64,000 nucleotides of DNA from Metallyticus violacea. Lineage: Eukaryota; Arthropoda; Insecta; Mantodea; Metallyticidae. The stretch spans positions 32,933,001-32,997,000 of the forward strand of contig CM060843.1 of assembly GCA_030762175.1 (NCBI GenBank). The letters run 5' to 3'. The position numbers and the translations under genes are program-made. How positions within the stretch are numbered: the stretch's first letter is position 1; each line of letters starts with the position of its first letter. Positions 26,034 to 39,833 of this stretch are shown here, one piece after another. The notes beneath the pieces were generated by a model that did not search any database, was not told the DNA's origin, and saw only the letters and a list, made by a program, of their open reading frames with translations.

Positions 26034-29000
26034 GAACTAAACTAAACTAAACTCACCTAACCTAACCTAAACTAAACTAAACTAAATTTAATTAACCTAA
26101 CCTAATATAAACTGAACTTAACTAAACTAAACTAAACTACACTAACCAAACCTAACATAACCTAACCTAACCTAACCTAACCTAACCTAAACTAAACTTA
26201 AGTAAACTAAACTAAACTAAACTAATCTAAACTAAACTAATTTAAACTATAAACTAAACTATAAACTAAACTAAACTAAACTAAAATAAACTAAACTAAA
26301 CTATCCTAACCTAACCTAACCTAACCTAAACTAAACTAAACTAATCTAACCTATCCTAACATAATCTAAACTACACTAAACTAAACTAAATTAAACTTAA
26401 CTAAACTAAAGTAACCTAACTTCACCTAACCTAACCTAACCTAAACAAAACTTAACTTACCTAACCTAACCTAACGTAAACTATACTAATCTAAACTAAA
26501 CTAACTAAGCTTAACTAAACTAAGCTAAACTGAACTAAACTATCCTAACCTTAATTAAATTAATCTAACCTAACCTAAACTAACCGAAACTAAACTAAAC
26601 TAAACTGTAAACTAAACTATAAACTAAACTAAACTAAACTATAAATTATCTAAACTAAACTATGCTAAACTAAAGTAACCTGACTTAACCTAACCTAAAC
26701 TAAAATAAATTAACCTAACCTAACGTAACGTAAAGTAAACTAATCCAAAATAAACTAACTAAGCTAATCTAAACTAAACTACACTAAACTAAACTATACT
26801 AAACTATATACTTAACTATAAACTAAACTAAACTAATTAATAAACTAAACTATAAACTAAACAAAACATAACTAAACTAAACTAAACTAAACTAAACTAA
26901 CTTAACCTAACATAACCTAACGTAACCGAACCTAACCTAAACGAAACGAAACTAAACTAAACTACACTATAAACTAAAGTAAACTATAAACTAAACTATA
27001 AACTATACTAAACTATAAACTAAACTAAACTAAACTAAAGTAAAATAACCTAAACTAACCTAACCTAAGCTAAACTAAGCTAAACAAAACTAAACTAACA
27101 TAACCTAACCTAACATAACCTAAACTAACATAAACTAAACTAAACTAAACTAACCTAACATAACCTAACCTAAATAACCTAATGTAAATTAAACTAAACT
27201 AAACTATGCTCACCTAACCTAAACTAAACTAAAATAAACCAAACTAAACTAAACTAAACTAACCTAAACAAAACTAACCTAACCTAAACAAAACTAAACA
27301 AAACTAAAGTAAACTAAACTAAACTAATCTAAACTAACCTAACCTAACCTAACCTAACCTAACCTTACCTAACCTATAAACTAAACTAAAGTACCCTAAC
27401 CAAACCTAACCTAAACTAAAATAAACTAAACTAATCTAACCAACCCTAAACTAAACTAAACTAAACTAAACTATACTAAACTATAAACTAAACTAAACTA
27501 TATGCTAAACTAAATTAAGTATAAATTAACTAAACTAAACTAAACTTAACTAAAGTAACCTAACCTAACCTAACCTAACCTAAACCAAACTAAATTAACC
27601 TAACCTAAGCTAACCTGAGCTAAACTATACTAAACTAAACAAAATTAAACTAAACAAAAGTATAAACTTAACCATAAACTAAACTAAACTAAACTATAAA
27701 CTAAACTAAACTAAACTAAATTGTACAGTAAACAAAATTTAATTAAACTAAATTAAAATAAACTCAACTAAACTGAACTATAAACTAAACTAAAAAAATC
27801 TAAACAATAAACTATACTACACTAAAGTAAAATAACCTAAACTAGCCTGACATATCCTAAACTGAACTAAACTAAATTAAACTAAACTAAACTATAAACT
27901 AAACCATAAACTAAACTAAATTAAACTAAACAAATCTAAATTATAAACTAAACTAAACTAAAGTAAACTAACCTAAACTAATCTGACATAACCTAAACTG
28001 AACTAAACTAACTAACTAACCTAAACGAAACTAAACTAAACTAAACTAATCTAACCTAACCTAAACTAAACGAAACTAAACTAAACTAAACTAAACTATA
28101 AAAAAAACTATAAACTAAACTACACTAAACTAAAATAAATAAATCTAAACTATAAACTAAACTAAACTCAACTAAAGTAAACTAACCTAAACTAACCTGA
28201 CATAACTTAAACTGAATTAAAGTAAACTAACCTAACCTAACCTAAACTAAACTAAACTAAATTCACTAAACAAAACTAAACTAAACTAACCTAACCTAAC
28301 CTAAATTAACCTAAACTAAACTTAACTAAACTAAACTATAAACTAAACTAAACTACACTATAAACAAAATTATAATCTAACTAAATTAAATTTAACTAAC
28401 CTAACCTAACCTAACCTAACCTAAAATAAACTAAACTAACCTAACCTAACCTAACATAACCAAACTAAACCTAACCTAAACTAAACTAAACTAACCTAAA
28501 CTCAACTAAAGTAAACTAAACTAACCTAACCTAACCTAACCTAAACTAAACTAAACTAAGCTAACCTAACCTAAACTAAACTAAACTAAACTAAACGGAA
28601 CAAACTAATCTAAACCAAACCAAACGAAACTAAACTAAACCATAAACTAAACTATAAACTAAACTAAAATAAATTATAAACTAAACTATAAACAAAACTA
28701 AACTAAATTAATATAAATTGAACAAAACTAATGAAACAAAACTAAACTATAATAAACTAAACTAAACTGAACTATAAACTAAACTATAAAGTAAACGAGA
28801 CAAATCTAAACTAAACTAAACTAATTTACACTAACCTAACCTAACATAACCTAACCTAACCTAACCTATCCTAACCTAAACCAAACTAAACTAAACTAAA
28901 CTAAACTAACCTAACCTAAACTAAACTATAATAAATTAAATTAACCTAACCTAATATAAACTGAACTTAAATAAACTAAACTAAACTAACCTAACCTAAA

Positions 29001-29827
29001 CTAACCTAACCTAAACTAAACTTAACTTAAGTAAACTAAACTAAACTAAACTAATCTAAACTAAACTAATTTAAACTATAAACTAAACTATAAACTAAAC
29101 TAAACTAAAATAAAGTAAACTAAACTATCCTAACCTAACATAACCTAAACTAAACTAATCTAACCTAACCTAACCTAACCTAAACTACACTAAACTAAAC
29201 TAAATTATAAACTAAATTAAACTATAAATGAATTAAACTATAAATAAAATAAAATAAACTAAACTAAATTAAACAAAACTAAAGTAAAGTAACCTAACTT
29301 CACCTAACCTAACCTAACCTAAACTAAACTAAACTGAACTAAACTATCCTAACCTAACCTAAATTAAATTAATCTAACCTAACCTAACCGATACTAAACT
29401 AAACTAAACTAAACTGTAAACTAAACAATAAACTAAATTAAACTAAACTATAAATTATCTAAACTAAAGTAAACTAAGCTAAACTAAAGTAACCTAACTT
29501 AACCAAACCTAACCTAAACTAAAATGAATTAAATTACCCTAACCTAACCTAATGTAACGTAAACTAAACTAATCCAAAATAAACTAAGCTAATCTAAACT
29601 AAACTAAACTAAACTAAACTAAACTATACTAAACTATATACTTAACTATAAACTAAACTAAACTAATTAATAAACCAAACTATAAACTAAACTAAACATA
29701 ACTAAACGTAACTAAACTAAACTAAACTAACTTAACCTAACATAACCTAACGTAACCGAACCTAACCTAAACGAAACGAAACTAAACTAAACTAAACTAC
29801 ACTATAAACTAAACTAAACTAAACTAA
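26034..29827 (+). repeat. Segment with a 2.1-2.3 kb direct repeat of 23.9-25.98 kb
   Basis: The first two-thirds repeats the preceding sequence: AACTTAAGTA 23937/26195 (offset 2258), TTAATTAAAT 24298/26551 (2253) and TTGTACAGTA 25591/27721 (2130). The repeat decays after about 27.9 kb. From about 28.2 kb the sequence again resembles the pentamer blocks around marker AAATAAACTC, but without that marker. For example ACGGAACAAACTAATC at about 28595 replaces the usual ACGAAACAGAACTAATC. It is satellite throughout. Confidence 0.65.
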
Positions 29828-30623
29828 ATTATAAATTATCTAAACTAAACTAAACTAAACTAAACTAAACTAAAGTAACCTAACTTAAACTAACCTAACC
29901 TAACCTAAACTAAACTAAACTAACCTAACCTAACGTAACCTAACGTAACGTAAACTGTATTAATCTAAAATAAACTAAGCTAAGCTAAACTAAACTAAAC
30001 TAAACTAACTTAACCGAACATAACCTAACGTAACCGAACATAACCTAAACTAAACTAAACTAAACTAAACTAAGCTAACCTAACCTAACCTAACCTAACC
30101 TAACCTAACCTAAACTAAACTAAACTAAGCTAAGCTACCCTAACCTAACCTAACCTAACGTAACATAACCTAAACGAAACTAAAATAAACTAAACTAAAT
30201 TAACAATAAATTGAACTACAAACCAAAATAAATTATAAACTAATTTATAAACTATACTAAACTATTAACTAAAATAAATTAACTAAACTAAACTAACCTA
30301 AACTAACCTAACCTAAACTAAACTAAATTAAACTAAACTAGGCTAACCTTACCTAGTCTAAAATAAAATTAACTACACTAAACTATTGTAAATCCAACTA
30401 AACTAAACTAAACTAACCTAACCTAACCTAAACTAAATTATACTCTACTAACCTAACATAACCTAACCTAATCTAATCTAAACTACACTAAACTAAACTA
30501 AAGTAAACAAAATTAAAGTAAACTAAACTAAACTACACTCAATTAAACAATAAACTAAACTAAATTAAACTACAAAATAAACTATAAACTTAGCTAAACA
30601 AAACTAAACTTAACTAAACTACA

Positions 30624-30663
30624 CTAACCTAACCTAACCTAACCTAACCTAACCTAACCTAAC
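30624..30663 (+). repeat. Longest perfect (CTAAC)n run found, 8 units
   Basis: Eight perfect CTAAC units, that is the C-rich strand of TTAGG, run without interruption and end at TGAAATTAAAG. At homologous places ending in the same ACTGAAA mark the run has 6 units (3073, 10892, 19275, 47140, 57901) or 7 units (33573). The runs are too short to be a functional telomere by themselves. Confidence 0.85.
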
Positions 30664-30997
30664 TGAAATTAAAGTAAACTAAAATAAAGTATGAACTAAA
30701 CTAAACTGAACTATAAACTAAATTATAAACTAAACTTAACTAAACTAAACTGTAAACTAAACAAAACTTAACTAAACTTAACTATACTAGACTAAACTAA
30801 ACTAAGCTAACCTAAACTAACTTAAACTAATCTAACCTAAACTGAACTATAAAATAAGTAAACTATATACTAATCTATAAATTAAACTTAACTAAACTAA
30901 ACCATAAATTATCTAAACTACACTAAACTAAGCTAAAGTATCCTAACTTAACCTAACCTAACCTAATTAAACTAAACTAAACGAACCTAACCTACGT

Positions 30998-31040
30998 TAG
31001 CTTACGTTAGGTTAGGTTTAACCTAACGTAACGTAAGCTA
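30998..31040. repeat. Palindrome from a microinversion, copy 4
   Basis: The same 43-base inverted repeat and flanks. It lies in the left copy of the 3-kb direct repeat, exactly 3000 bases before copy 5. Confidence 0.9.
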
Positions 31041-32887
31041 TACTAATCTAAAATAAACAAACTAAGCTAAACCAAACTAAACTAAACTAAGCAATATACT
31101 TAACTATAAACTAAACTAATAAATAAACTAAAATAAACTAAATTATAAACTAAACTAAACTTAACTAAACTAGACTAAACTGAACTAAACTAAACTAACA
31201 TAAGCTAACATAACCTAACGTAACCGAAATTAACCTAAACTAAACTAAACTAAACTAAGCTAATCCAACCTAACCTAACCTAACATAATATAAACGAAAC
31301 TAAACTAAACTAAACTAAACTATCAACTACACTATACACTGAAATAAACTATAAACTAAACTGTAAACTATACTGAACTATTAACTAAAATAAATTAACT
31401 AAACTATACTAACCTAAAATTACCTAACCTAACCTAAATAGAATTAAACTAAACTAACCTAACCTAACCTAACCTAAACTTAACTAAAATAAACTTAAAT
31501 AACCTAACCTGACCTAACTAAATCTAACCTAAACTAAACTAAACTAAACTAAACTAAACTAAATTAAGTAAACTAAATTAAATTAAACTAAACTAAACTA
31601 AACTAAACTAACCTAACCTAACATTAACTAAACTAAACTAAAATAAACTACACTAAACTAACATAATCATACCTAACCTAATCAAAACTAAGCTAAATTA
31701 AACTAAACGAAACTAAACTAATCTATAAATCAAACTATAAATTAAACTAAACTAAACCATAAACTAAAATATAAATTAAATTACACTAAACTAAAATATA
31801 AACTGAACTAAACTTAACTAAACTAAGCTAAACTAAACTAAGGTAAACTAACCTAATCTAACCTAACCTAACCTAAACTAAACTAAACCAAACTAAGCTA
31901 ACCTAACCTAGCCTAACCTAACCAAACCTAAACGAAACTAAACTAAACTAAATAAAACATAACTAAACTAAACTAAACTAAACCATAAACAAAATTATTA
32001 ACTAAAGTAAACGAAAGTATAAACTAAACTTTAAACTAAAATAAACTAAACTAAACTAAACTATAAACAAAAGTAAACTAAACTAAACTATAAATTAAAC
32101 TAAACTTAACTTAACTAAACTAAACTTAACTAACCTAACCTAACTTAATCTAACCTAAACTAAACTAAACTAAGCTAACCTAAATTAACATAACCTAACC
32201 TACCCTAACCTAAACGAAACTAAACTAAACTAAACTAAAATAAATTAAACAAAACTAAACTAAAGCAAACTAAACAATAAACTAAACTAAACTTAAATAA
32301 ACTAAACTATAAACTAAACTATAAAATAAACTAAATAAACTAAACTAAACTAAACTATAAATTATCTAAACTAAACTAAACTAAGCTAAACTAAAGTAAC
32401 CTGACTTAACCTAACCTAACCTAAACTAAAATAAATTAACCTAACCTAAGGTAACGTAAAGTAAACTAATCCAAAATAAACTAACTAAGCTAATCTAAAC
32501 TAAACTACACTAAACTAAACTATACTAAACTATATACTTAACTATAAACTAAACTAAACTAATTAATAAACTAAACTATAAACAAAACTAAACTAAACTA
32601 AACTAACATAACCTAACCTAAGCTACACTAAACTTAACTAAACTAATCTAATCTAACCTTATTTAAACTAAACTAAACTAAACTAAACTATAAACTAAAC
32701 TAAACCATAAACTAAACTAAAATAAACTGAACTATAAATTATATAAACTAAACTAAACAAAAGTAACCTAACTCAACCTAACCTAACCTAACGTAAACTA
32801 AACTAAACTTACCGAATCTAATTCAAACTAAACTAAACTAGAAACTAAAGTAAACTATAAACTAAACTATAAACTAAACTAAACTAA

Positions 32888-35317
32888 ATTATAAATTATC
32901 TAAACTAAACTAAACTAAACTAAAGTAACCTAACTTAAACTAACCTAACCTAACCTAAACTAAACTAAACTAACCTAAACTAACTTAACCTAACGTAACG
33001 TAAACTGTATTAATCTAAAATAAACTAACTAACCTAACCTAAACTAAACTAAACTAAGCTAACCTAACCTAACCTAACCTAACCTAACATAACCTAAACG
33101 AAACTAAAATAAACTAAACTAAATTAACAATAAATTGAACTACAAACCAAAATAAATTATAAACAAATTTATAAACTATACTAAACTATTAACTAAATTA
33201 AATTAACTAAACTAAACTAACCTAAACTAACCTAACCTAAACTAAACTAAATCAAACTAAACTAGGCTAATCTTACCTAGTCTAAAATAAAACAAACTAC
33301 ACTAAACTATTCTAAATCCAACTAAACTAAACCAAACTAAACTAACCTAACTTAACTTAACCTAACCTAACCTAACCTAAACTAAATTATACTCTACTAA
33401 CCTAACATAACCTAACCTAATATAATCTAAACTACACAAAACTAAACTAAAGTAAACTAAATTAAACTAAACTAAAGTAAACTACACTAAATTAAACAAT
33501 AAACTAAACTAAATTAAACTACAAAATAAACTATAAACTTAGCTAAACAAAACTAAACTTAACTAAACTACACTAACCTAACCTAACCTAACCTAACCTA
33601 ACCTAACTGAAACTAAAGTAAACTAAAATAAAGTATGAACTAAACTAAACTGAACTATAAACTAAATTATAAACTAAACTTAACTAAACTAAACTGTAAA
33701 CTAAACAAAACTTAACTAAACTTAACTATACTAAACTAAACTAAACTAAGCTAACCTAAACTAACTTAATGTAACCTAATCTAACCTAACCGAAACTAAA
33801 CTAAACTAAACTAATCTAACTTAAACTAATCTAACCTAAACTGAACTATAAACTAAAGTAAACTATACACTGATCTATAAATTAAACTTAAGTAAACTAA
33901 ACCATAAATTATCTAAACTAAACTAAACTAAGCTAAAGTAACGTAACTTAACCTAACCTAACCTAATTAAACTAAACTAAACGAACCTAACCTACGTTAG
34001 CTTACGTTAGGTTAGGTTTAACCTAACGTAACGTAAGCTATACTAATCTAAAATAAACAAACTAAGCTAAACTAAACTAAACTAAACTATATACTTAACT
34101 ATAAACTAAACTAATAAATAAACTAAAATAAATTAAACTATAAACTAAACTAAACTTAACTAAATTAGACTAAATTAAACTAATTTAAACTAACATAAGC
34201 TAACATAACCTAACGTAACCGAACCTAACCTAAACTAAGCTAATCCAACCTAACCTAACCTAACATAACCTAAACGAAACTAAACTAAACTAAACTAAAC
34301 TATAAACTACACTATAAACTGAACTAAACTATAAACTAAACTGTAAACTATACTGAACTATTAATTAAAATAAATTAACTAAACTATACTAACCTAAAAT
34401 TACCTAACCTAACCTAAATAGAATTAAACTAAACTAACCTAACCTAACATAACCTAAACTTATTTAACTAAACTTAAATAACCTAACCTGACCTAACTAA
34501 ATCTAACCTAAACTAAACTAAACTAAACTAAACTAAATTAAGTAAACCAAATTAAATTAAACTAAACTAAACTAAACTAAACTAACCTAACCTAACATTA
34601 ACTAAACTAAACTAAACTAAAATAAACTAAACTAAACTAACATAATCTAACCTAACCTAATCTAAACTAAGCTAAATTAAAATAAACGAAACTAAAATAA
34701 ACTATAAATTAAACTAAACTAAACCATAAACTAAAATATAAATTAAATTATACTAAACTAAAATATAAACTGAACTAAACTTAACTAAACTAAGCTAAAC
34801 TAAACTAAGGTAATCTAACCTAATCTAACCTAACCTAACCTAAACTAAACTAAACCAAACTAAGCTAACCTAACCTAGCCTAACCTAACCAAACCTAAAC
34901 GAAACGAAACTAAACTAAATAAAACATAACTAAACTAAACTAAACTAAGCCATAAACAAAATTATTAACTAAAGTAAACGAAAGTATAAACTAAAATTTA
35001 AACTAAAATAAACTAAACTAAACTAAACTATAAACTAAAGTAAACTAAACTAAACTATAAATTAAACTAAACTTAACTTAACTGAACTAAACTTAACTAA
35101 CCTAACCTAACTTAATCTAACCTAAACTAAACTAAACTAAGCTAACCTAAATTAACATAACCTAACCTAACCTAAACGAAACTAAACTAAACTAAACTAA
35201 AATAAATTAAACAAAACTAAACTAAAGCAAAGTAAACAATAAACTAAACTAAACTTAACTAAACTAAACTATAAACTAAACTATAAAATAAACTAAATAA
35301 ACTAAACTAAACTAAAC
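32888..35317 (+). repeat. About 3-kb direct repeat, right copy (partner 29828-32350)
   Basis: This is the second member of the 3-kb pair. Relative to the left copy it lacks about 125 bases between 33001 and 33134 and carries an extra block of about 65-75 bases near 33.77-33.83 kb (with ATGTAACCTAATC and CCGAAAC). The same extra block is present at 19.45-19.53, 47.33-47.4 and 58.09-58.16 kb but not at 3.26, 11.08 or 30.82 kb. It therefore marks a sub-lineage of the array. Confidence 0.72.
33998..34040. repeat. Palindrome from a microinversion, copy 5
   Basis: The same 43-base inverted repeat and flanks, in the right copy of the 3-kb repeat and of segmental duplication A. No further copy occurs to the right of this point. 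The homologous sites at about 47.56, 52.04 and 58.31 kb lack the inverted segment. Confidence 0.9.
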
Positions 35318-38300
35318 AATACTAAATTAACCTAACCTAACCTATTCTAAACTAAACTAAACTAAACTAAACTAAGCTAAACTAATCCAAAATAGCCTAA
35401 ACTAAACTATAAACTAGATTATAAAATAAATTATAAACTTAAGTATTCACAAAACTAAAATAAACTATAAATTAAAAAAAAAATTAACTAAACTAAACTA
35501 TTCTAACCCAAACTAACCTAACCTAAAATAAACTAAACTAAACTAACCTAAACTAAACTAATCAAAACTAAAATATAAAATGAACTAAATTAAACTATAA
35601 TCTAAACTATAAACTAAACTAAATTTAACTAAACTATAAATTAATTACACTAAATTAAAATAAAATGAACTAAACTAACCTAACCAAACCTATCCTAACC
35701 TAAACAAAACTAAACTAAACTAACTTAACCCAACCTAACCTAACCTTATTTACCCTAAACTAAACGAAACTAAACTAAACTAAGCTAAGCTAAACTAAAC
35801 TAAACTAAAATATACTAAACTATAAAATAAACTATAAACTAAACTAAACTATAAACCTAACTATACACTAAATTAATCTAAAATAAATTACCGAAACTAT
35901 AAACTAAACTAAACTAACCTAAACAACCTAACCTGATCTAAACTAAACAAAACTAAATTAAACTAAACTAAATTAAACAAAACTAACCTAAACTAAATTA
36001 AACAAAACTAAACTAAACTAAATTAAACTAAACTAAACTTAACTAAACTAAACTATAAAATAAACTAATTAAACAAAACTAAACTAAACTTTACTAAATT
36101 AACCTAACCAAACCTAACCTAAACTAAACCAAAATAAACTAAACTAATCTAAAATAGCCTAAACTAAACTATAAACTAAACTATGAACTTAAGTATAAAA
36201 TAAACTAAACTAAACTATAAACTAAAACAAAACTAAACTAAACTAAACTATCCTAACCACACATAACCGAAACTAAACTAAACTAAACTAACCTAACATA
36301 AACTAAACTAAACTAAAATATAAAATAAACTAAACTATAATCTAAACTATAAACTAAACTAAATTTAACTAAACTATAAATTAAATAAACTAAATTAAAC
36401 TAAACTAAACTAAATTAACCTAACCAAACCTAACCTAACTTAACCTAAACTAAACTAAGTTAAACTAAACTAAACTAAACTATACTAAACCATAAACTAA
36501 ACTAAACTATAAACTTAACTATACACTAAACTAAACTAAACTAAATTAACGAAACTATAAACTAAACTAAAATTAGCTAAACTAACCTAACCTAACCTCA
36601 CCTAACCAAACTAAACCTAACCTAACCTAAACTAAACTAAACTAAACGAAACTAAACTAAACTAACCTAACTTAAACTAAACTAAACTAAACTCACCTAA
36701 CATAACCTAAGCTAACCTAACCTAAACTAAACTAAAGTAAACTAAACTAACCTAACCTAACCTAACGTAAACTAAACTAAACTAAACTAAGCTAACCTAT
36801 CCTAAACTAAACTAAACTAAACGAAACAGAACTAATCTAAACCAAACCAAACGAAACTAAACTAAACCATAAACTAAACTATGAACTAAACTAAACTAAA
36901 TTATAAACTAAGCTAAACTATAAATAAACTAAAATAAACTAAACTAAACTAAATTAACATAACTTCACCTAACCTAACCTAACATAACGTAAACTAAACT
37001 AAAATTATATAACCTAACCTAAAGTAAACTATACTAATCTAAACAAACTAACTAAGCTTAACTAAAACCTAAACTAAACAAAAGTAAATTCATAAACTAA
37101 ACTAAACTAAACTATACTAAACTAAACTAACCTAACCTAACCTTACCTAACCTAAACTAAATTTAACTAAACTAAACAATAAACTAAACTAAACTAAACT
37201 ATAAACTAAATTATAATCTAACTAAATTAAATTTAACTAACCTAACCTAACCTAACCTAAACTAACCTAAAATAAACTAAACTAACCTAACCTAACCTAA
37301 CCTAACCAAACGAAACCTAACCGAACATAAACTACACTAAACTAAACGAAACTAAACTAAACTAACCTAACCTAAACTAAACTAAACTACTAAACTAAAA
37401 TAAACTCACCTAACATAACCTAAGCTAACCTAACCTAAACTAAACTAAAGTAAACTAACCTAACCCAACCTAACCTAAATTAAACTAAACTAAACTAAGC
37501 TAACCTAACCTAAACTAAACTAAACTAAAACAAACAGAACTAAACTAAACCAAACCAAACTAAACTAAACTAAACCATAAACTAAACTATAAACCAAACT
37601 AAACTATATTAAAAATTAAACTATATACTAAACTAAACTAAACTAAATTAAAATAAATTAAACAAAACTAAATTAAATAAAACTAAACTATACTAAACCA
37701 AACTAAACTGAACTATAAACTAAATTATAAACTAAACGAGTCAAATCTAAACTAAACTAAACCAAACTACACTAACCTAACCTAACATAACCTAACCTAA
37801 CCTAACCTAAACTAAACTAAACTAAATTAAACTCACCTAACCTAACCTAAACTAAATTAAACTAAATTAAATTAACCTAGCCTAATATAAACTGAACTTA
37901 ACTAAACTAAACTACACTAACCAAACCTAACATAACGTAACCTAACCTAACCTAACCTAAACTAAACTTAAGTAAACTAAACTAAACTAATCTGAACTAA
38001 ACTAATTTAAACTATAAACTAAACTATAAACTAAACTAAACTAAACTAAAATAAACTAAACTAAAGTATCCTAACCTAACCTACCCTAAACTAAACTAAT
38101 CTAACCTAACCTATCATAATCTAAACTACACTAAACTAAACTAAATTATAAACTAAACTAAACTATAAATAAACTAAAATTATCTAAACTAAACTAAACT
38201 ATGCTAAACTAAAGTAACATGACTTAACCTAACCTAACCTAAACTAAAATAAATTAACCTAACCTAACGTAACGTAAACTAAACTAATCCAAAATAAACT

Positions 38301-39833
38301 AACTAAGCTAATCTAAACTAAACTACACTAAACTAAACTATACTAAACATACTTAACTATAAACTAAACTAAACTAATTAATAAACTAAACTATAAACTA
38401 AACTAAACATAAGTAAACTAAACTAAACTAAACTAACTTAACCTAACATAACCTAACGTAACCGAACCTAACCTAAACGAAACGAAACTAAACTAAACTA
38501 AACTACACTATAAACTAAAGTAAACTATAAACTAAACTATAAACTATACTAAACTATAAACTAAACTAAACTAAACTAAAGTAAAATAACCTAAACTAAC
38601 CTAACCTAAGCTAAACTAAGCTAAACTAAACTAAACTAACCTAACCTAACCTAAACTAACATAAACTAAACTAAACTAAACTAACCTAACATAACCTAAC
38701 CTAAATAACCTAATCTAAATTAAACTAAACTAACCTATGCTCACCTAACCTAAACTAAACTAAAATAAACCAAACTAAACTAAACTAAACTAACCTAACA
38801 CAACCTAAACTAAACCAAGCTGAACTAAACTAAACTAAACTATAAACTAAACAAAACTTAACAAAACTAAACTAAACCAAAATACGCTAACCTAACCTAA
38901 CCTAAACTAACCTAACCTAACCTAAACAAAACTAAACTACACTAAAGTAAATTAAACTAAACTAATCTAAACTAAACTAACCTAACCTAACCTAACCTAA
39001 CATTACGTAACCTAACCTAAACTAAACTATAATCTTAACTAAACTACCCTAACCAAACCTAACCTAAACAAAAATAAACTAAACTAATCTAACCTACCCT
39101 AAACTAAACTAAACTAAACTATACTATACTATAAACTAAACTAAACTATATGCTAAACTAAACTAAAGTATGAATTAACTAAACTAAACTAAACATAACT
39201 AAAGTAACCTAACCTAATCTAACCTAACCTAACCTAAACTAAACTAAATTAACCTAACCTAAGCTAACCTGAGCTAAACTATACTAAACTAAACTAAATT
39301 AAACTAAACAAAAGTATAAATTTAACCATAAACTAAACTAAACTAAACTATAAACTAAACTAAACTAAATTGTACAGTAAAGAAAATTTAATTAAACAAA
39401 ATTAAAATAAACTCAACTAAACTGAACTATAAACTAAACTAAACAAATCCAAACTATAAACTATACTAAACTAAAGCAAACTAAGCTAAACTAACCTGAC
39501 ATATCCTAAACTGAAATAAACTAAAATAAACTAAACTAAACTATAAACTAAACCATAAACTAAACTAAACTATAAACTAAACTATACTAAATTAAAAATT
39601 AAACTATATACTAAACTAAACTGAACTAAATTAAAATAAATTAAACAAAACTAAATTAAACAAAACTAAACTATACTAAACCAAACTAAACTGAACTATA
39701 AACTAAATTATAAACTAAACGAGTCAAATCTAAACTAAACTAAACTACACTAACCTAACCTAACATAACCTAACCTAACCTAACTTAACCTAACCTAACC
39801 TAACCTAACCTAACCTAAACTAACCTAAACTAA

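Larger units (their letters stand above)
29828..32350 (+). repeat. About 3-kb direct repeat, left copy (partner 32888-35317)
   Basis: ATTATAAATTATC is at 29828 and 32888, TAAACTGTAT at 29951 and 33001, ATTGAACTAC at 30210 and 33134, the palindrome at 30998 and 33998, and AAAACATAAC at 31954 and 34921. Offsets range from 2924 to 3060, which reflects small indels. The copies separate at about 32350/35317: this one continues with TATAAATTATC, the other with AATACTAAATTAACC. The left part (to about 31.2 kb) is close to 2.28-3.7 kb, and the right part is close to 16.8-17.95 kb. Confidence 0.78.
31183..39829 (+). repeat. Segmental duplication A, right copy (partner 16790-26033)
   Basis: This is the second copy of segment A, with landmarks as listed for the left copy. 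It keeps about 320 bases at about 36.09-36.41 kb that the left copy lacks. It lacks the tandem duplication found at 23.4-24.7 kb and has lost about 100 bases near 33.03 kb. Upstream of about 31.2 kb it joins a segment that matches unit I instead (ATTGAACTACAAACC 30210 against 2644 and palindrome 30998 against 3433, offsets 27566 and 27565). About 31.2 kb is thus a junction between two different ancestries. Confidence 0.8.

Noticed and set aside
22839..37397. A clean dimer of the 7.3-kb unit
   Set aside because: The 14559-base spacing is close to twice 7.3 kb. However, the interval contains a 3-kb tandem pair, a 2.2-kb repeat and a junction at 31.2 kb, so it is a composite and the match to a dimer length may be chance.
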